From Haloferax namakaokahaiae (GTDB lineage: Archaea > Halobacteriota > Halobacteria > Halobacteriales > Haloferacaceae): DNA of 64,000 nucleotides. Where the stretch lies: positions 62,001 through 126,000 of the forward strand of contig NZ_JBHTAA010000001.1 in NCBI RefSeq assembly GCF_042663225.1. Reading direction: 5' to 3'. The notes beneath the pieces are model-generated. The model saw only the letters and a program-made list of their open reading frames with translations. It made no database searches and was not told the origin of the DNA. Position numbers and translations under genes: made by a program. Of this stretch, positions 59,891 through 64,000 are shown piece after piece; within the stretch, counting starts at the first letter, position 1; every line of letters starts with the position of its first letter.

Positions 59891-60349
59891 CTATTGTGCC
59901 AGTAAATCTGTTCTCAAAATGATTCCAAGCATACCTATTAAAACGACAAAACCTGACAACACCTTGGCCCAGTCAGCCAATGGAAGTACTCCAATAATTT
60001 GGGCGAGAACAAGAATAAATGTCAAGAAGACCAGAGAATTATTAATCTGGTTATCGCGTGCCGACAACTCTCTTTCGTGAGCGACATCGAACCCATCTGA
60101 TGTGAGTTTATATCCATACTCTCTTTCTCCCTCAAGACCGCCAGTCCCAGGACTGTCCCATCTTGATTTGATTTCTTCTCTTTCGACAAGTCCCCATTCT
60201 TCCAGAGTCTCAACCGACTTATTTGCCTCTAGTCTGTTTAGGTCCGTCTCTACAACAAATGGGTGACTTCTGTTAATTTCTCCCGTAGGTAGGTTGGGGG
60301 ACTGCTGATACAGAACGCGAACGATTTCGGCCCAATCTGGTTCTTCCAT
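59891..60349 (-). CDS. A+T-rich gene: winged helix plus two membrane helices
   Basis: 152 residues from the ATG at 60349. The N-terminal part (about 1-95) has EIVRVLYQQSPNLPTGEIN and RLEANKSVETLEEWGLVEREEIKS, resembling a winged helix in which EEWGLV is the recognition-helix end; the C-terminal 55 residues form two helices (NNSLVFLTFILVLAQIIGVL and VLSGFVVLIGMLGIILRT). Base composition is far less G+C-rich and residues less acidic (more Asn, Ser, Lys) than any neighbour, so it was probably acquired. It sits just beyond the tRNA-Ser repeat modules, a plausible insertion spot. Confidence 0.65.
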   Translation of the reverse strand: MEEPDWAEIVRVLYQQSPNLPTGEINRSHPFVVETDLNRLEANKSVETLEEWGLVEREEIKSRWDSPGTGGLEGEREYGYKLTSDGFDVAHERELSARDNQINNSLVFLTFILVLAQIIGVLPLADWAKVLSGFVVLIGMLGIILRTDLLAQ

Positions 60350-60510
60350 ACAGAATAACAAATAGTCAAAACACACGACATTATCGGTTAAGGAGGATTG
60401 ACTAGTTCTGTGGGCCGCGTAAGAGTTAATCCCATGTCGTTGTGTACACCATTGACTAACTTCACGACACCAAATAAACGAAATCTGGAGTTGTGACCTG
60501 TGTCATAATG

Positions 60511-60829
60511 TGGTGGGACTGGGATTGTGAGCGCTGTGAGACGTTCGTCTCACATGCTCAGGCTCACTGCGTTCGCCTGAACTTCACTCGCAAATCAGAG
60601 ATTTGCTCCCTAGTTCAAACCCCAGACCGGACCGCAACACCCGCTCACGATGGCGAGCACACGCTACGCGGTGCTCGCAGTGTTGTTCGCGGTAGAATGC
60701 GGTGGGACTGGGATTGTGAACCACGGTCGCTCGCTGTGCTCGCTCCCTGATTCAAATCCCACTCCGTCTCCGATTTCCACTCACTGTGCCGCGCAGATGT
60801 CACTGCGCGGCGATTGGTTCGTGGAAAAT
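60511..60829 (-). repeat. two modules repeating the 3' end of tRNA-Ser
   Basis: Two units lie 3' of tRNA-Ser. Both carry GGTGGGACTGGGATTGTGA (60512- and 60701-), the tRNA 3' end with the T-loop altered from ATTTGAAC to ATTGTGA(AC). The outer unit (60511-60626) has the palindrome GTGAGACGTTCGTCTCAC (60536-60553), a CAGGC/GCCTG hairpin, AACTTCACTCGCAA and ATTTGCTCCCTAGTTCAAAC. The inner unit has CACGGTCGCTCGCTGTGCTC (from 60722) and GCTCCCTGATTCAAATCCCA. The space next to the tRNA contains a further ATTTCCAC/GTGGAAAAT hairpin-like pair. G+C-rich clusters around 60632-60698 are extra. Confidence 0.83.
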
Positions 60830-60831
60830 GC

Positions 60832-60914
60832 GGTGGGACTGGGATTTGAACCCAGGATTCCGTGAGGAAACCTGCTTTCAAGGCAGGCGCGTTAGGCCGC
60901 TCCGCCATCCCACC
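60832..60914 (-). tRNA. tRNA-Ser (UGA)
   Basis: 83 bases on the minus strand. Acceptor stem GGTGGGA/TCCCACC, anticodon arm CCTGC CTTGAAA GCAGG giving anticodon TGA (complement at 60878-60880), a class II variable arm (TCCTCACGGA) and T-loop TTCAAAT. The next bases, GCA, are outside the tRNA. The 3' side carries the repeat modules. Confidence 0.95.
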
Positions 60915-60961
60915 CTCGTCACCACGTTTTCGGTGGGGTACCTAAGAGTTGTCGCTCTCAG

Positions 60962-61717
60962 TCAGTCACGAACGAGTTCGAGCACGCCGTCCACTTCTTC
61001 GACCGAAAGCCCCCACTCGAAGACGAGCGTCGTCGTGTGCTTGGGGACGAGACGCTCGACTTCCACGCGCGAGCGAAGAATCGGAACGAGCGTGGCGAGG
61101 TCAGCGCCCGTTTCCACGACCGGGAGCATCTGGAGATACTCGAACGAGAGGTCCGCGTCGTCGGCGCGCTCGGCCAGCGTCTGAATCTCCGGCGTCTCGT
61201 AGGCGTCGGTGAAGTCGATTGGTTCGGTGAAGCCGGCGTAGAAGACGCGACCCTCGGTCGAAGGGCCGACGACGACCTGCGAACTGCGGAGTTTCATCGC
61301 CGCGGTGTCGATGTGCGGGCGACCGAGTTGCGGGACGGTCGGGGTGACGACGGCCGCGGAACTCACCTCTTCCTCACGAAGCAGGTGCGTCACGGTGTTG
61401 CCGGCGCGGGCGGAGAACGTCGAACCGACCTGCGGTTCGAATCGAACGTCGTCGAGGTCGCCGACTGCGTCCGCGACGATCTCCCGGAGTTCGTCCTCGG
61501 CGGAGAGGTCTTCGACGTACTCGTCGGGGAGGTCGTCGTCCGCGCGGTAGTTGACGAGCAACTCGCCGCCGGAGCGCGAGACGGCGAGGGCGGCGTCCTT
61601 GAGCATCGCTTCGTACAACTCGGCGGCTTCGGTCTCGGAGAGGGGACTCGTCTCGACGAGCGACGAGAGCACGAGTCCGGGCCGCGGTGGTTCGGCGAGA
61701 ACGGCGACGGTGGTCAT
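60962..61717 (-). CDS. DUF2064-like protein (glycosyltransferase-A-like fold)
   Basis: 251 residues. VAVLAEPPRPGLVLSSLVETSPLSETEAAELYEAM at the N-terminus and the later VVGPSTEGRVFYAGFTEPIDFTDAY resemble DUF2064/TIGR04282 proteins, which share the fold of nucleotidyl- and glycosyl-transferases. ELLVNYRADD lies between. The family's substrate is unknown, and the Asp-rich metal motif is not obvious here. It stands 83 bases after the UDG-like gene on the same strand. Confidence 0.72.
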   Translation of the reverse strand: MTTVAVLAEPPRPGLVLSSLVETSPLSETEAAELYEAMLKDAALAVSRSGGELLVNYRADDDLPDEYVEDLSAEDELREIVADAVGDLDDVRFEPQVGSTFSARAGNTVTHLLREEEVSSAAVVTPTVPQLGRPHIDTAAMKLRSSQVVVGPSTEGRVFYAGFTEPIDFTDAYETPEIQTLAERADDADLSFEYLQMLPVVETGADLATLVPILRSRVEVERLVPKHTTTLVFEWGLSVEEVDGVLELVRD

Positions 61718-61800
61718 ATCGACACGTCAGTTCGGGGCACCCTTCAAGTCGCCGCTTGCGACTCGGCGAGTCGAGACGCGGTTAGCGACTCCAGTGACCG

Positions 61801-62436
61801 TCAGCGACTCCGACGACCCTTCGTCTGACGGTAGTCGCGGTCGAACACTTCCTCGACGACGTGGTCGATGAACGCCCGTGTGTCCTCGTCGGTCTGGTCT
61901 TCGGGGGCTTTCATGGGCACGAGTTCGAACCCGCGTCCCCGGATGGTCGTCGCGTGCTCGGCGTCGATGTCGAAACTGTCGGCCGCGCGCGTGGTGTAAT
62001 CGAACGCGAGCGCCTCCAGTGCGGCCTGTCCGACGGGGACGATGATGTGCGGGTTTATCATCCGAATCTCGGCGTTGAGGAACGGTTCGCACGTCGATAT
62101 CTCGTTCTCGGTCGGCCCGCGCTCGGGGTGACGACACCGGGTCAGATAGGTCACGAAGGCGTTCTGGATATCCGGTTCGTCGGCATCTGGCTCCGACCGG
62201 ACGAAGCCGAGTTCGCCGAGGATAGACTGGACTCGCTCGCCCGCTTCGTCGCCGGTGAAGGGAACACCGGTCTCTTCGGCGGCGGCGCTCGGGGCTTCGC
62301 CGACGAACAGGAACTCCGCGCCCACGTCGCCGTAGCCGTGGACGACCTGCTGGCGGACCTCGCAGAGCGCCGAGCAGTTGGTGCAGTCGGCGTCCATCGA
62401 GAAGGGATTCTTGAACTGACGTTGATTCGCGTCCAC
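61801..62436 (-). CDS. uracil-DNA glycosylase family 4-like protein, atypical active site
   Basis: 211 residues. The N-terminal cysteines (CTNCSALC, C18/C21/C25) and those near 99 and 116 fit the [4Fe-4S] cluster of family 4 UDG, and FLFVGEAPSAAAEETGVPFTGDEAG matches motif 1 (GEAP). However, where the family usually has the HPS/HPA motif, this protein reads FELVPMKAPEDQ, so the usual histidine is missing. It may be a diverged glycosylase or a related DNA-binding enzyme. The N-terminal start is a GTG at 62436; an ATG at 62397 is possible. Confidence 0.8.
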   Translation of the reverse strand: MDANQRQFKNPFSMDADCTNCSALCEVRQQVVHGYGDVGAEFLFVGEAPSAAAEETGVPFTGDEAGERVQSILGELGFVRSEPDADEPDIQNAFVTYLTRCRHPERGPTENEISTCEPFLNAEIRMINPHIIVPVGQAALEALAFDYTTRAADSFDIDAEHATTIRGRGFELVPMKAPEDQTDEDTRAFIDHVVEEVFDRDYRQTKGRRSR

Positions 62437-62626
62437 ACAGGGTGTTCGTCTGGGAAGCTAAAATCAACCCGGTCCCCGGAGCACAGAGGTGCGGAGTGAA
62501 AGTGAAATAATGTGAATTATGCGTGCAAGTGTTCGAAATACCCGAATTGGGGCGAAAGACACGCTTGTGAGCAGTGAAAGTGAAAACGGGTACCGAACTC
62601 GTCGGTGTGAGGTGAGGACAGTCCCT

Positions 62627-62986
62627 TCAGCGGTCGAGACCGCCTTTCGACTTGATGTCCATGATGTGGCGGACGTTCAGGTAAATCTCCTCGGGCGAGG
62701 TGTCGCCGTCGGGGTCGTAGAGGTCGCTCACGCGGTAGAGAATCGCCGATACCTGCCGACTCTCCGAGGAGTCGCCGTAGATATCGTCGGCGATTTCGCG
62801 GAGTACCTTTCGCTTTTCCTCGTCGTTCTCGAACTCCGCGTCCGAGTCGGGAGCCATCTCCCAATCGACGTCGTCGGCGTCCTGTTCCGGGTCGGGTTGG
62901 GTGTCGCCATCTGGTCGGCCGTCGCCATCTGACCGGCCGTCGCCATCTGACCGGCCGTCGCCATCTGACCGGCCGTCGTCACTCAT
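62627..62986 (-). CDS. haloarchaeal acidic protein with an N-terminal tandem repeat
   Basis: 119 residues from the ATG at 62986. The first 30 or so (after MSDD) are a tandem repeat of GRSDGD-type units encoded by four 18-base repeats (62903-62974); the rest (about 45-119) is a compact helical domain, KRKVLREIADDIYGDSSESRQVSAILYRVSDLYDPDGDTSPEEIYLNVRHIMDIKSKGG, ending LDR. Function unknown. Its start overlaps the end of the Mrp-like gene by eight bases, so the two are translationally coupled. Confidence 0.78.
   Translation of the reverse strand: MSDDGRSDGDGRSDGDGRSDGDGRPDGDTQPDPEQDADDVDWEMAPDSDAEFENDEEKRKVLREIADDIYGDSSESRQVSAILYRVSDLYDPDGDTSPEEIYLNVRHIMDIKSKGGLDR
62903..62974 (-). repeat. four tandem 18-base coding repeats
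   Basis: Four copies of GTCGCCATCTGACCGGCC (plus strand; the first has GGTC for GACC) run without gap at 62903, 62921, 62939 and 62957. They encode the acidic repeat at the N-terminus of the preceding small protein. In-frame 18-base units suggest copy-number variation between strains. Confidence 0.9.
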
Positions 62987-64000
62987 CGTCGGCAACCTTC
63001 CGTCGCTGGACGATGCCGGTCATGTTGGCGACGTTCTCGGTCATCACGCGGAACGCGTCGGCCGTGTCGCTGTCGTCGTCGAGGACGATTGGGCGGCCGC
63101 CGTCGCCACCCTCGCGCACTGCCGGGTCGAGTGGAAGCGCACCGAGGAACGGCAGGTCGTTCGAGGCGGCGAAGTCGCGGCCGCCGCCCGCGCCGAAGAT
63201 GTCGTGGCTGTTGCCGCAGTCGGGACAGCGGAACGTGCTCATGTTCTCGACGATGCCCAAGACGGTCGTATCGTGCTTGCCGAACATCCGAAGTCCCTTG
63301 TTGGCGTCGTCGAGCGCGACGTTCTGCGGCGTGGTGACGATGACGGCACCCGTGAGCGGGAGCGTCTGGAGGATGGTCAACTGCGTGTCGCCGGTTCCCG
63401 GCGGCAGGTCGAGCACGAGGTAGTCGAGTCGTCCCCACTCCACGTCTTCGACCAACTGGGTCAGGAGTTGGTGGACCATCGGGCCGCGCCAGATGACGGG
63501 GTCGTCCTCGCCGACGAGGAACGCCATCGACATGAGCTTCATCCCGTACTTTTCGGGCGGGACGATAGTCTGGTCTTGGGTCGCCTGCGGGGCGTCTTCG
63601 GCGGCGACCATCCGCGGGACGTTCGGGCCGTAGATGTCGGCGTCGAAGAGACCGACGCGCGCGCCGAGTTTCGAGAGACCCGCGGCGAGGTTGACCGCGA
63701 CGGTCGATTTCCCGACGCCGCCCTTGCCGGAGGCGACGGCGATGATGTTCGTGACGCCGGGCAACACTTCTTCGTCCGGGTCGCGGTCGGACGGAATCTT
63801 TGCGGTGAGTTCCGCCTCCAGTCCCATCTCGCCGAGCACTTCGCGCACTCGACGCCCGATGGTGGTCTCCGAGGGGGAGTACGGTGCCCCGAGTGCGAGC
63901 GACACGCGGGCGGTGTCGCCATCGACCTCGATGGCGTTCACCAGTCCGAGAGAAACGATGTCGTCGCCGAGTTCGGGGTCCTCGACCGCTCGCAGACGGT
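62979..64000 (-). CDS. Mrp/NBP35 family ATPase (N-terminus outside the window)
   Basis: The gene runs off the right edge, but about 340 residues are visible. Before the P-loop lies the DUF59/MIP18-like start (LRAVEDPELGDDIVSLGLVNAIEV), then the deviant Walker A VASGKGGVGKSTVAVNLAAGL, FDADIYGPNVPRMV, VLDLPPGTGDTQL and CPDCG near the C-terminus, with the CxxC for cluster assembly. Mrp/NBP35 proteins carry [4Fe-4S] clusters to target enzymes. It is the upstream gene of the pair with the repeat-containing protein. Confidence 0.93.
   Translation of the reverse strand, partial: RLRAVEDPELGDDIVSLGLVNAIEVDGDTARVSLALGAPYSPSETTIGRRVREVLGEMGLEAELTAKIPSDRDPDEEVLPGVTNIIAVASGKGGVGKSTVAVNLAAGLSKLGARVGLFDADIYGPNVPRMVAAEDAPQATQDQTIVPPEKYGMKLMSMAFLVGEDDPVIWRGPMVHQLLTQLVEDVEWGRLDYLVLDLPPGTGDTQLTILQTLPLTGAVIVTTPQNVALDDANKGLRMFGKHDTTVLGIVENMSTFRCPDCGNSHDIFGAGGGRDFAASNDLPFLGALPLDPAVREGGDGGRPIVLDDDSDTADAFRVMTENVANMTGIVQRRKVADDE

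Overview
The window is a gene-dense, high-G+C stretch of chromosome from a halophilic archaeon, most probably Haloferax or a close relative. The evidence is the strongly acidic proteins, the archaeal information-processing genes (pelA, fen1), TATA-type promoters only 25-40 bases ahead of many start codons (short or absent leaders), Tat/lipobox lipoproteins, and a gene order (pelA, fen1, folD, glyA, tbsP, two prkA genes, a photolyase, sdhCDBA) that matches what I remember of the Haloferax volcanii chromosome. The genus is an inference from memory, not from a search. Almost all of the window reads as core chromosome.

Layout. 1-11662: two DUF4013 membrane proteins, pelA, small membrane proteins, an ornithine cyclodeaminase-like enzyme, an MFS transporter, a methyltransferase/acetyltransferase divergent pair, fen1 abutting a class III aminotransferase, an AI-2E family permease and a PadR regulator. 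11880-18051: zinc-ribbon and other small proteins, then a leftward block of NUDIX hydrolase, folD, a VIT1-like membrane protein with a DUF211 partner, a lipoprotein and glyA, so two folate one-carbon genes sit close together. 18415-23725: tbsP, YcaO, DUF63, an Lrp regulator and an inositol monophosphatase-like enzyme. 23830-28606: small conserved genes, tRNA-Leu, a NiCoT-like permease, DUF309, an aspartoacylase-like protein and UPF0179. 29101-37282: a tightly coupled operon of two PrkA-type kinases, a YeaH-like vWA protein and a SpoVR-like protein, followed by a DUF7344 gene. 37338-45729: DASH cryptochrome, DsbB, a second DUF7344 protein, tRNA-Glu, a fused hydroxyacyl-CoA dehydrogenase/enoyl-CoA hydratase, an AlkA-like glycosylase, and a RimK-aspartic protease fusion divergent from an aspartoacylase-like gene. 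45839-49362: succinate dehydrogenase. 51751-55883: a branched-chain amino acid ABC transporter (permeases and ATPases), with its probable binding protein nearby on the other strand. 58679-64000: uridine kinase, small proteins, tRNA-Ser, a DUF2064-like protein, a family 4 uracil-DNA glycosylase-like protein and a partial Mrp/NBP35 ATPase.

Three observations stand out. First, the LivJ-type binding protein at 57157-58473 is circularly permuted: after its signal peptide the C-terminal half of the family comes first and the N-terminal half last, in one intact reading frame. Second, all four clear tRNA genes (Leu, Glu, Thr, Ser) are followed on their 3' side by short modules that repeat the 3' end of that particular tRNA, joined to a shared palindrome (GTGAGACGNNCGTCTCAC) and a shared segment ending in an inverted copy of the T-arm. 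This looks like a family of tRNA-end-matched mini-elements or integration scars. Third, a 99-base tRNA-shaped sequence at 49527-49625 has good acceptor, D and T-loop features but no readable anticodon arm. A two-hairpin small-RNA candidate (about 12160-12258) and an A+T-rich, probably acquired gene beside the tRNA-Ser repeats are also worth checking.
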